Shown here one piece after another: positions 20,916-29,209 of a stretch of 58,284 nucleotides of DNA. A model generated the notes under the pieces. That model ran no database searches and was not told the origin of the DNA. It worked only from the letters and a program-made list of their open reading frames with translations. The stretch covers positions 1 to 58,284 of the forward strand of contig MFPL01000011.1 in assembly GCA_001784155.1 (NCBI GenBank). Direction: 5' to 3'. Origin of the DNA: Candidatus Levybacteria bacterium RIFCSPLOWO2_12_FULL_41_12. GTDB lineage: Bacteria > Patescibacteriota > Microgenomatia > Levybacterales > UBA12049. Position 1 is the stretch's first letter. Every line of letters begins with the position of its first letter. Made by a program: the position numbers and the translations under genes.

Positions 20916-22124
20916 ATGGCAAAACCCAACACAAAAAGTCATCAAGAAATAGGTCGAGAGCTAGATCTTTTTTCCGTGCACGACGTTGCGCCTGGAGCTA
21001 TTTTTTGGCATCACAAGGGCTACATAATTTATAAAACCCTGGTTGATTTTCTTCGGAAAAGACTTCTTTCCGAAGGATACAAGGAAATAAACACACCGGT
21101 AATGGTAAAGAGTGATCTGTTTAAAAAATCAGGCCACTGGGATTTTTATCATGAGCACATGTTTACCCTTGAAGTAGATGGAGAAAGCTATAGCCTGAAA
21201 CCAATGAATTGTCCGGAAGCTTGTCTAGTTTACTCAACGCGTCTTCGAAGTTACCAAGATCTTCCCCTAAGGCTTGCAGATTTCGGTGTCCTTCACAGGA
21301 ATGAATTGTCGGGAGTCCTGGGAGGAGCGTTTAGAGTAAGACAATTCTCTATAGATGACGCGCATCACTTCGTGCGACCGGATCAGATCGAAGACGAGGT
21401 ACATGGCCTTATTCTTCTGGTCGTTGAGTTTTACAAATCCTTAGGATTCATTCCCGAATTTTTCCTTTCCACAAAACCCGATAAAGCAATGGGAGACCCC
21501 AAGCTTTGGGAGGAAGCAGAAAAAGATTTGAATCAAGCGCTAGACAATGCAAAAGTTAAGTATGGAATGAAAGAAAAGGACGGAGCGTTCTACGGACCGA
21601 AAATTGATATTCACATAAAAGACTCTCAAGACAGAGACTGGCAGCTTGCCACAATTCAACTTGACTTCCAAATACCTGAAAAAATGCAGCTTGAATACAT
21701 AGATAAAGACGGCAAAGCAAAAAGACCAGTTATAGTGCACCGCGCCATACTCGGATCAGTTGAACGATTTATCGGAATTCTTACGGAGCATTATCAAGGC
21801 GCTTTTCCGATCTGGCTTTCACCGGTTCAGGTAGTACTTCTTCCAATAGCAGACAGGCATACAGAACACGCAAAAAAAATCGCCGAGAAATTATCGGAGG
21901 AGGGAATTAGAGTAGAAGTCGACGACCGCTCGGAAAGACTTCAGGCCAAGATTCGCGAGGCTACTTTACAAAAAGTTCCCTTCTTAGGTATAATAGGGGA
22001 CGAGGAGCTCAAGAATAAAGACTTAAGCCTCTCAGTTCGAGACAGAAATGGGAAAGATTACGGACTGTTGAATCTTTCCCAATTTAAAATATTGGTAAAG
22101 GAAGACATTGATAAAAAGGTTTAG
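20916..22124 (+). CDS. thrS: Threonyl-tRNA synthetase, short form without TGS and editing domains
   Basis: 402 residues against about 640 in E. coli. It begins at the class II catalytic core (SHQEIGRELDLFSVHDVAPG) and retains MNCPEACLVY near 97 with the zinc Cys, RLADFGVLHRNE near 120, and the C-terminal anticodon-binding domain from about 300 (VVLLPIADRHTEHAKKIAEKL). The N-terminal TGS and N2 editing domains are missing, so mischarged Ser-tRNA(Thr) must be tolerated or cleared elsewhere. Its end overlaps the infC start. Confidence 0.92.
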   Translation: MAKPNTKSHQEIGRELDLFSVHDVAPGAIFWHHKGYIIYKTLVDFLRKRLLSEGYKEINTPVMVKSDLFKKSGHWDFYHEHMFTLEVDGESYSLKPMNCPEACLVYSTRLRSYQDLPLRLADFGVLHRNELSGVLGGAFRVRQFSIDDAHHFVRPDQIEDEVHGLILLVVEFYKSLGFIPEFFLSTKPDKAMGDPKLWEEAEKDLNQALDNAKVKYGMKEKDGAFYGPKIDIHIKDSQDRDWQLATIQLDFQIPEKMQLEYIDKDGKAKRPVIVHRAILGSVERFIGILTEHYQGAFPIWLSPVQVVLLPIADRHTEHAKKIAEKLSEEGIRVEVDDRSERLQAKIREATLQKVPFLGIIGDEELKNKDLSLSVRDRNGKDYGLLNLSQFKILVKEDIDKKV

Positions 22125-22695
22125 AAGACCAGGAGAAACCAAAAAATTTTACAGGATAAATGATCGGATTTTTGCGTCAACTCTTAGAGTGCTCGACGCA
22201 GAAGGCAAACAGATCGGAGTTCTGGGGAAGATTGAAGCGCTAGAAAAGGCAAGAGAGTTAGGGCTTGATCTGGTAGAAGTAGCGCCAAAAGCAAGCCCGC
22301 CGGTCGTTAGGATTATCAATTTTAATAAATTTCTTTATCAGGAGGAAAAGAAAAAAAGAGAAGAAAAAAGAAAGAGCAAGGGCTCTGAAACAAAAGAAGT
22401 AAGACTCGGTCCGTTTATGGACGATCACGACCTCGATGTAATGATGAGACGTGCGAGAGAATTTCTTACTGAAAATAATAAAGTTAAAATGGTAGTCAAG
22501 TTTACGGGAAGACAAATGGCTCATCCCGAATTCGGACACCAGATAATGGAAAAGGCTATTGGCATTCTTTCAGATATTTCGAAAGTTGAGAAAGAAAGAC
22601 GATTTGAAGGAAGAAATTTAATATCGATGCTCTCGCCCGAAAAGAAAGGAAATAAAAACAATGCCGAAGAAGAAAATAAAGAGATCAGTATCTAG
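22108..22695 (+). CDS. infC: Translation initiation factor IF-3
   Basis: 195 residues with the N-domain (YRINDRIFASTLRVLDAEGKQ), the basic helical linker and the C-domain (KMVVKFTGRQMAHPEFG). It binds the 30S subunit and guards start-codon choice. The likely start is the TTG at 22108, overlapping the end of thrS by 17 bases; infC starts are often non-ATG. The C-terminal tail after 185 is a Lys/Asn/Glu-rich extension overlapping rpmI by 35 bases. The classic order infC-rpmI-rplT is kept. Confidence 0.95.
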   Translation: MIKRFRRPGETKKFYRINDRIFASTLRVLDAEGKQIGVLGKIEALEKARELGLDLVEVAPKASPPVVRIINFNKFLYQEEKKKREEKRKSKGSETKEVRLGPFMDDHDLDVMMRRAREFLTENNKVKMVVKFTGRQMAHPEFGHQIMEKAIGILSDISKVEKERRFEGRNLISMLSPEKKGNKNNAEEENKEISI

Positions 22696-22855
22696 AAGAT
22701 TTAAGGTTACAAAGACCGGTAAGGTTATGTTCTCCCATCAGTATAAAAGCCATCTTAAAATGGGCAAGAGAAAGTCAAGATTAAGAAGACTTAAGGAACC
22801 GGGAGTTTTGTCAAAACCGTTTGCAAGAAAAGTAAAGATGATGCTGGGAGCATAA
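22661..22855 (+). CDS. rpmI: Ribosomal protein bL35
   Basis: 64 residues, the usual length, with the family pattern RFKVTKTGKVMFSHQYKSHL near 13-32 and a very basic composition. It starts inside the end of infC and ends 1 base before rplT, indicating coupled translation. Confidence 0.93.
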   Translation: MPKKKIKRSVSRRFKVTKTGKVMFSHQYKSHLKMGKRKSRLRRLKEPGVLSKPFARKVKMMLGA

Positions 22856-22856
22856 T

Positions 22857-23201
22857 ATGGCAAGAGTTAAAAGAGGAGTTGTATCTAGGAGAAAACATAA
22901 AAAGCTACACGATAAGACTCGCGGATTTCGCGGTACGAAATCTCGACTTATCAGGGCCGCACATGAAGCGGCGCTTCACTCAGGCGCTTATGCATACCAC
23001 GGACGAAAACTTCGAAAAAGAGACAACAGATCTCTTTGGATTGTAAGAATAGGCGAAGCTGCAAGGAAAGAAGGTCTTTCTTATAGTACTCTCATGGATA
23101 AGCTTAAGAAGTCCAAAATTGAACTAGATAGAAAAACTCTTTCGGATTTGGTGCAAACTGATCCCGAAACTTTTAGTAAAATTGTCTCCTCAGTAAAATA
23201 A
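22857..23201 (+). CDS. rplT: Ribosomal protein bL20
   Basis: 114 residues with the start MARVKRGVVSRRKHKK and the conserved RGTKSRLIRAAHEA region near 30. It is needed for early 50S assembly and in other bacteria represses this operon by binding its mRNA. Confidence 0.96.
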   Translation: MARVKRGVVSRRKHKKLHDKTRGFRGTKSRLIRAAHEAALHSGAYAYHGRKLRKRDNRSLWIVRIGEAARKEGLSYSTLMDKLKKSKIELDRKTLSDLVQTDPETFSKIVSSVK

Positions 23202-23213
23202 TTCCTCTTTGAT

Positions 23214-23219
23214 ATAATT
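23214..23219 (+). promoter_or_regulatory. -10 box TATAAT before the 23225 gene
   Basis: TATAAT 5-6 bases upstream of the GTG start, giving a leaderless message. Confidence 0.6.
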
Positions 23220-23224
23220 ACCCC

Positions 23225-23791
23225 GTGAATAAAAGGGACATTATCCTACTCATCGAAAAAGACGAGTGGATGATGAACGCGCTTCGCGCCGCGCATTCTT
23301 TAAATCTTCCGGACTGGTGGATTGGTGCAGGATTTGTAAGAAGTAAGATTTGGGATTATCTTCACGGGTATAAGAAGAGAACGCCACTTCCGGATATAGA
23401 TTGTATTTACTTTGACGCTGGTGATTTTACAGAAAACGAAATGAAGTCCGACACCACAAAAGCTGAAAAAGATTACGAGAAAGCGCTAGGCAAACTCTTT
23501 CCGTCTGTAAAATGGAGCGTTACCAACCAAGCCAGAATGCATATTTTTCATGATCGCCCTCCATATAAATCCTCTGAGGAAGCGCTTTCGGGTTGGGTGG
23601 AAACCGCAACTTGTATCGGGGTAAAGCTTGAAAATGGAAAGATAATCCTCTCAGCACCCCATGGAGTAAAGGATTTAGTAAATCTCATTCTTAGGCCCAC
23701 GCCAAATTACATAGGGAGCGAATGGTTTGATCGGAGAATGAAGGAAAAAAAGTGGATTAAAAAATGGTTCAAGCTGAAAATAGTTGTTTAG
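23225..23791 (+). CDS. Nucleotidyltransferase-fold protein (NTP_transf_6 / DUF925 type)
   Basis: 188 residues starting with GTG. The fold signature is visible as WWIGAGFVRSKIWDYLHG near 35-52 followed by LPDIDCIYFD near 59-68, which supplies the metal-binding Asp pair. Bacterial members are uncharacterised and may transfer NMP to small molecules or proteins. It has its own leaderless promoter between rplT and pheS and is a stand-alone insertion in a translation cluster. Confidence 0.8.
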   Translation: MNKRDIILLIEKDEWMMNALRAAHSLNLPDWWIGAGFVRSKIWDYLHGYKKRTPLPDIDCIYFDAGDFTENEMKSDTTKAEKDYEKALGKLFPSVKWSVTNQARMHIFHDRPPYKSSEEALSGWVETATCIGVKLENGKIILSAPHGVKDLVNLILRPTPNYIGSEWFDRRMKEKKWIKKWFKLKIVV

Positions 23792-23833
23792 TCGTCTGCA
23801 TTATGCTTCAGAATTTGGTATCCTTAAAACATC

Positions 23834-24889
23834 ATGGAAGAAGAACTGTTGAATATTAAAAACAATGCTGTTTCTTTAATTCTTGACGCGCCGGATTTAG
23901 AAACGCTTGAAGGTGTAAAGCTTCAGTTCTTAGGAAGATCAGGAAAGCTCACCGTCGCAATAAAAGAAATAACAAAAATTCCGCAGGAGCGCCGTCCCGC
24001 TGTAGGAATGCTCGCCAACGAAGTAAAAACTACAATAGAAAATACCATTGAATCCCAAGCCTCAAATCTCAAATCACAGGTCTCGAAAAAAATTAGAGAA
24101 GATATTGACGTCACAAATCCAGGAATTGGTCCTCCCTTAGGCCACCTTCATCTTATTACTCAAGCAATTGAGGAAATATCAGAAATCTTTAAATCCATAG
24201 GATTTTCCCGCGTCCGCTATCCTGAGGTTGAGTGGGATTGGTATGCGTTCGGTGCCCTTAATTTTCCGCCCAATCATCCGGCACGTGATGATTGGGAAAC
24301 TTTTTTCATAAACGAAGAGCCGGATCCCAAGTATGGCCCGATGGTTTTAACTCCTCACACGTCGTCAGGACAAATTAGGGAAATGCAAAGAATAAAGCCT
24401 CCAATAAGAATGCTAAACCTAGCCAAATGCTATAGAAGACAGTCTGATGTGTCCCATACACCGATGTTTCATCAATTCGAAGGACTCGTCGTGGATCGGG
24501 GAATCTCCATAACACATCTTAAAGGAGTTCTTGATTTCTTCGTGAAAAGCTATTTCGGTGAAAAAAGACAGTCTAGAATAAGACCATATCACTTTGAATT
24601 CACGGAACCATCATTTGAAGTAGATGTCACATGCGGAGTGTGTAACGGACGCGCCCGCCTGCCGGACGGGCAGGGATGCAGACTTTGTAAAGAGGGCTGG
24701 CTTGAGATGGGAGGAGCCGGAATGGTCCACCCCAATGTTTTAAAAAATGGCGGAATAGATCCAAACACCTATACCGGCTTTGCTTTCGGTTGGGGGGTAG
24801 AAAGAGTACTTATGATGAAAGAGGGAATTGAAATAGACGATCTCCGGCTTTTGTACTCCAACAAGCTTGAATTCTTAGAACAATTCTAA
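23834..24889 (+). CDS. pheS: Phenylalanyl-tRNA synthetase alpha subunit
   Basis: 351 residues. An N-terminal coiled coil (1-85) is followed by the class II catalytic core with HPARDDWETFF near 152, LTPHTSSGQ near 172, FHQFEGLVVD near 213 and FGWGVERVLMM near 314. It pairs with PheT to charge tRNA-Phe. The Cys-rich element is unusual: CGVCNGRARLPDGQGCRLCK carries about seven extra residues (RARLPDGQ) where relatives have one or two, produced by an in-frame GC-rich palindrome. The enzyme should remain active because the loop is on the surface. Confidence 0.95.
   Translation: MEEELLNIKNNAVSLILDAPDLETLEGVKLQFLGRSGKLTVAIKEITKIPQERRPAVGMLANEVKTTIENTIESQASNLKSQVSKKIREDIDVTNPGIGPPLGHLHLITQAIEEISEIFKSIGFSRVRYPEVEWDWYAFGALNFPPNHPARDDWETFFINEEPDPKYGPMVLTPHTSSGQIREMQRIKPPIRMLNLAKCYRRQSDVSHTPMFHQFEGLVVDRGISITHLKGVLDFFVKSYFGEKRQSRIRPYHFEFTEPSFEVDVTCGVCNGRARLPDGQGCRLCKEGWLEMGGAGMVHPNVLKNGGIDPNTYTGFAFGWGVERVLMMKEGIEIDDLRLLYSNKLEFLEQF
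24652..24675. repeat. In-frame palindromic insert in pheS
   Basis: The bases CCCGCCTGCCGGACGGGCAGG form a near-perfect hairpin inside the coding sequence. The same core occurs in front of tyrS (29177-29192). It adds about 7 codons to pheS without breaking the frame. Confidence 0.65.
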
Positions 24890-24890
24890 A

Positions 24891-26840
24891 ATGAATATAA
24901 AAATTCTTGACAGCTGGCTTAGGGAATATCTTAAAACCTCTGCTAAGCCCGCGGATATTGCAAAGCATTTATCGCTTTCAAGCGTTTCCGTAGAAAGACT
25001 TGAAAGGAAGGCCGAAGACTATATATACGATATCGAGGTGACTACAAATAGACCCGACTTAATGTCCGTTGTTGGGCTTGCCCGCGAGACAGCTGCAGCT
25101 CTAGCTGAACAGGGAATAGAGGCGGAATTTAAAAAAAATTCTTTAGAAAATAGAAATCAAGGAAAAGATTTTCCTGTAAAAATAGAGGCTGAGTCAAATC
25201 TTGTCAACAGAATTTGTGCCGTTGTAATGGATGTCGCGGTCAAAGATTCCCCAAAAAAAATAAAAGATAGACTTGAAGCATCAGGGATTAGGTCTCTAAA
25301 TAATCTGATAGACGTAACAAATTATGTAATGCGGGAAATTGGTCACCCAGTACATGTCTTCGACTTTGACAAACTCAATGCTGAAAAGCTTACTATCCGC
25401 AAGTCAAAAAAAGGCGAGAGTCTCGTAACCCTTGATAAAAAGCAATATTCGCTTTTGGGCGGGGACATAGTAATGGAAGACTCAAATGGCCGGATAGTTG
25501 ATCTGCTTGGTATTATGGGTCTAGAAAATAGCGTGGTGGGTGAAAACACCAAGAAAATATTATTGTTTTTAGACAACACCGACCCCACTCTCATAAGGAA
25601 AACCTCAATGGAGTTGGGAATAAGGTCAGAAGCCGCGGTCTTAAATGAAAAAGGGGTTGATCCAGAACTCGCAATGCCGGCGCTCCTTCGGGGAATTGAG
25701 CTTTACAAGGGGGCTGCAGATGGAAAAGTGTCATCTTCTGTTTTAGACATTTATCCTAACCCACCCAAAAAACACGAGATCAAAGTATCTTTAGAAAAAA
25801 TTAGTAGGGTTATAGGGGAAGCTATTCCTGAAGACAAATGCAGAAGGATTCTTAGAAAGCTTGATTTCGAAGTTACGGACAGGACAGACAAACTTTTGGT
25901 AAAAGTGCCATCTTTTAGGCTCCTTGACGTTAAAATTGAAGAAGATATTATCGAGGAAATAGCTAGAGTATACGGATATCAAAGGCTTCCCAGCATTCTT
26001 CCACCTTTAAACGAGAACTTAAAATTCACGCGCTTCGAGACTGCGTTCTATTGGGAAAGAAGAGTAAAAGAAGCGCTTAAATACTTCGGGTTTACTGAAG
26101 TATACACTTATTCCCTGGTATCCGAGGATTTATACGATGGTCCGATAGAAAACGCTTTAACCCTAAAAAATCCGTTATCTTCTGACATGACATTTCTTCG
26201 GTCTTCCTTGATACCAAGCCTTCTTGAAGTACTTGGTAAGAATAAGGGTCGGGAAGAAATAAAGATATTTGAGATAGCATGCGTTTATAAAAAAAGGCAA
26301 AAAGATTTGCCGGAGGAAAAGCTCCTACTATCCGGGGCGCTAAAAAAACCTAACGTTTCATTTTTTGAAGCAAAAGGAATCCTGGAAACTCTTTTCGAAG
26401 ATCTTGGAATAAAGGGTATAAAGTTTAAGAAAAGACTTGACGGAGCGGGTGGCGCAGAAATTACTAGAGGCAAAGACTACCTGGGCTATATTGAACCCGT
26501 TTCAGCTGACATAATAGATTTCGAGCTGGATTTTGAAAAAGCAACATCTTTCTCCACCTTAAAAAAAGTTTATAATCCTATCGGCAAATTTCCTCCGATC
26601 TCAGAAGATTTAGCCGTTATACTTAAACCCGATATCTCAACTATTGATGTCGCCGAAGAAATTAAAACTACCGACCCCTTGATTGTTAACGTATCGCTTC
26701 TCGATAGGTTTGAGGATATTCGTACTTTTCACATAGTCTTTCAAAGTACCGAGCGAAACATTACAAAAGGGGATGTCGGAAAAGTCCGCGAAAAAATAAA
26801 AAAACGATTAATTGAAATGTTCCAAGCCAACTTTAAATAA
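24891..26840 (+). CDS. pheT: Phenylalanyl-tRNA synthetase beta subunit, without N-terminal tRNA-binding domain
   Basis: 649 residues against about 800 in most bacteria. It begins with the B1 domain but goes straight on to EVTTNRPDLMSVVGLARETAAAL, so the EMAP/OB-fold insert is absent. The B3/B4 editing region (KDRLEASGIRSLNNLIDVTNYV near 124), B5 and the catalytic-like core follow, and the C-terminal ferredoxin-fold anticodon domain starts at YNPIGKFPPISEDLAV near 563. It starts 1 base after pheS. Its end overlaps the convergent PBP gene by 8 bases. Confidence 0.94.
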   Translation: MNIKILDSWLREYLKTSAKPADIAKHLSLSSVSVERLERKAEDYIYDIEVTTNRPDLMSVVGLARETAAALAEQGIEAEFKKNSLENRNQGKDFPVKIEAESNLVNRICAVVMDVAVKDSPKKIKDRLEASGIRSLNNLIDVTNYVMREIGHPVHVFDFDKLNAEKLTIRKSKKGESLVTLDKKQYSLLGGDIVMEDSNGRIVDLLGIMGLENSVVGENTKKILLFLDNTDPTLIRKTSMELGIRSEAAVLNEKGVDPELAMPALLRGIELYKGAADGKVSSSVLDIYPNPPKKHEIKVSLEKISRVIGEAIPEDKCRRILRKLDFEVTDRTDKLLVKVPSFRLLDVKIEEDIIEEIARVYGYQRLPSILPPLNENLKFTRFETAFYWERRVKEALKYFGFTEVYTYSLVSEDLYDGPIENALTLKNPLSSDMTFLRSSLIPSLLEVLGKNKGREEIKIFEIACVYKKRQKDLPEEKLLLSGALKKPNVSFFEAKGILETLFEDLGIKGIKFKKRLDGAGGAEITRGKDYLGYIEPVSADIIDFELDFEKATSFSTLKKVYNPIGKFPPISEDLAVILKPDISTIDVAEEIKTTDPLIVNVSLLDRFEDIRTFHIVFQSTERNITKGDVGKVREKIKKRLIEMFQANFK

Positions 26841-29130
26841 CGAGAGTTGGTGTCGGGGTAGGGGACTCAGTAGGAGTCAGACTCGGCGTCGGAGTTGAGG
26901 AAGGCTCCTCTTTCTTTTCCTCTTTTTTCTCTTCTTCAAAAACCGATCCTGGGGGATTATATACGGGGTCATCTTTGTAATTCTCTCCAACCCATGCATC
27001 TATCCCTTCCTGCCAGCGATTTTTGCCATCTTTCGATATGGGGTCTGATTCTCTAAAAAGAATGTAGGTTTTTCCGTCTTTGCTCTTATAAACTGACGAT
27101 GCGCTCGTAGGCTCTGTACCTTTTATAAAGTATTCAGATCTGGTAGGTCTATTGTCATAAGGAGTGCCTCCGGTCAAAGAATCAACCTGAACAGCTATGA
27201 CATCGTCCGGCTCCTTGAAGGATTCATTCGGCTTTCCCTTTAAAACATGTGTCATAATTCTGTTCCATATTGGGCTAGCTCCTGTTACTCCCGAAGCAAT
27301 CACTGGATTCATGGGGGTATTGTCGTTATTTCCAACCCATACTCCCACGACATAAGATGGAGTGTATCCCACAGTCCAGTTATCCTTCTTGTTATCCGTA
27401 GTTCCGGTTTTTACAGATACCGCTCGTCCTGGAATATTTAAGTATGACGAGGGACCAAAGACCAAAGATCTAGCATTGTTATCCAAAAGAATGTGGGAAA
27501 TAATAAAAGCTATTCCTTCTGATAAAACTTTTGATCCATCTTTTTTCTTCTGTTCGAAAAGTTTTTTTCCTTTAAGATCTGTTACCCTTGTTATTGCTAC
27601 ATAATCCTGCCTCACCCCTTCGTTTGCTAAGACTCCGTACGCTGTGACTTCATCGAGAAGTGTCGTCTCCCTTCCTCCCAGAACCAGAGACAACCCAACA
27701 GACGACATCGCCTCAGACGTGGGCTGCCAATTTTTTATTCCCATGTCGTAACCTTTTTGCATTACATCTTTTATCCCCACCCTTGCTAACATCTTTACTG
27801 CAGGTATATTAAGTGAATTTCCTAAGGCAAACCGAAGCTGCACGGGACCCCTGAATTTCCCATCATAGTTAACGGGAGTATATGTGGGCTGGTTGTCTTG
27901 CGGAAAGTCTGTCTTCGTATCCATTATCAGAGAGGCTGCCGTGTATCCTTCTTCAAGAGCCCTCGCGTACATGACAGGCTTTAGGGAAGATCCCGGCTGT
28001 CTTTTCGCAAGGCTAGCGTTAAAATTCCCTTCATTGTCCTGATCGAAATAATCCTTACTTCCTACCATAGCCAGTATTTCACCGGTTTTTGGGTCCATCA
28101 CTACCGCTGCTCCGTTTCCGACCTTATAACCTTTGAGCTTTTCTATTTCCTCCTCAACTATCTTCTCCGCTTCTTTTTGGATTTTATAGTCAAGGCTCGT
28201 ATAAATCTGGAGTCCTCCGCCGTCTACCGCTTTTTCACCAAATTGCTCTGCCGCAAGCTGCCTAACAAACATTACGAAATGAGGAGCTTTAATTGCATGG
28301 TTTTTTTGAGTAAATTTATATTTTTTTATTTCCGCAAGGGCTTTTTCTTTTTGATCTTTAGTAATAAATTTCTCTTTTACCATTTGATTCAGAACATACT
28401 CTGTCCTTCCTATGTAATAGTCGTTGCCTGAGAATGGAGAATAGTAAGAAGGCGCCTGCGGAAGTCCAGCCAAAAACGCAGATTGGGCGAGATCTAACTC
28501 CTCAACGCCTTTTCCAAAGTATGCTTCGGATGCCGAGTCTATCCCTATTGCGGTTCCGCCGTAAGGAACGTTGTTTAAATACATTTCGAGGATTTCATCT
28601 TTTGAATATATTTTGTCCGCCTGAACTGCCAGTATTAATTCTTTTACTTTTCTGGGAAGGCTTCGCTCCGAGGTAAGAAGTACGTTCTTTATCAACTGCT
28701 GCGTGATGGTTGATCCTCCGGTAACTCGCCTTCTAAGAATAGGGTCTATTACTAGACCGCGGACGAGCCCAGTTACCGAAAATCCATCATTTTTATAAAA
28801 ACCCTTGTCTTCCGTAGCTACGGTTGCTTGCTGAGCTATTTTTGGAATCCTATCAAGCTCTACATAGCTTCGTATCTCATCTTGATATACGGAGTAGAGA
28901 ATTTCACCATTCCTGTCGTAAATCCTGGTCGAGTTTCCAAGAGATGCCTCAGCCAGCTTACCAGGCTGGGGAAGATCTCTGCCGTACCATAGAAAAATTC
29001 CTACGCTTAAAAACACCATCAAAATTAGGCCGATTAAAGCATAGCGGGAAAGTTTTGAGTATAGGACAATCTTTGAGGATCTAAGTCTTGATCTCCTAGT
29101 CCTTCGAAGACCTAAGCCATAGTCAACCAT
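26833..29130 (-). CDS. pbpA: Class A penicillin-binding protein (bifunctional transglycosylase/transpeptidase)
   Basis: 765 residues. A basic cytoplasmic start and one membrane helix (33-50) lead to the glycosyltransferase 51 domain (ATEDKGFYKNDGFS near 105 with the catalytic Glu, GGSTITQQLIKN near 138), then the transpeptidase domain with SSLK near 383, SLN near 434 and KTGTTDNKKD near 576. A Pro/Thr/Glu-rich tail with repeated TPT/TPTESPTP closes it. It polymerises and cross-links peptidoglycan. A TATAAT box 11 bases before the ATG serves as promoter, divergent from tyrS. The exact PBP1 subclass is not certain. Confidence 0.94.
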   Translation of the reverse strand: MVDYGLGLRRTRRSRLRSSKIVLYSKLSRYALIGLILMVFLSVGIFLWYGRDLPQPGKLAEASLGNSTRIYDRNGEILYSVYQDEIRSYVELDRIPKIAQQATVATEDKGFYKNDGFSVTGLVRGLVIDPILRRRVTGGSTITQQLIKNVLLTSERSLPRKVKELILAVQADKIYSKDEILEMYLNNVPYGGTAIGIDSASEAYFGKGVEELDLAQSAFLAGLPQAPSYYSPFSGNDYYIGRTEYVLNQMVKEKFITKDQKEKALAEIKKYKFTQKNHAIKAPHFVMFVRQLAAEQFGEKAVDGGGLQIYTSLDYKIQKEAEKIVEEEIEKLKGYKVGNGAAVVMDPKTGEILAMVGSKDYFDQDNEGNFNASLAKRQPGSSLKPVMYARALEEGYTAASLIMDTKTDFPQDNQPTYTPVNYDGKFRGPVQLRFALGNSLNIPAVKMLARVGIKDVMQKGYDMGIKNWQPTSEAMSSVGLSLVLGGRETTLLDEVTAYGVLANEGVRQDYVAITRVTDLKGKKLFEQKKKDGSKVLSEGIAFIISHILLDNNARSLVFGPSSYLNIPGRAVSVKTGTTDNKKDNWTVGYTPSYVVGVWVGNNDNTPMNPVIASGVTGASPIWNRIMTHVLKGKPNESFKEPDDVIAVQVDSLTGGTPYDNRPTRSEYFIKGTEPTSASSVYKSKDGKTYILFRESDPISKDGKNRWQEGIDAWVGENYKDDPVYNPPGSVFEEEKKEEKKEEPSSTPTPSLTPTESPTPTPTLVI

Positions 29131-29176
29131 AGGTATGTCAAATTATACCAAATTTAAGCCTATCGTCCAAACCTGG

Positions 29177-29192
29177 CCGTCCGGCAGGCGGG
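29177..29192. repeat. Palindromic repeat in the tyrS promoter region
   Basis: CCGTCCGGCAGGCGGG is the reverse complement of the core of the pheS insert. It lies directly before the TATACT box of tyrS, where the -35 to -10 spacer is expected. Confidence 0.55.
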
Positions 29193-29197
29193 TATGC

Positions 29198-29203
29198 TAT
29201 ACT
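29198..29203 (+). promoter_or_regulatory. -10 box TATACT of tyrS
   Basis: TATACT lies 6 bases before the ATG at 29210, which decides this start over the TTG/ATG further upstream at 29135. Confidence 0.6.
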
Positions 29204-29209
29204 CAAAAA

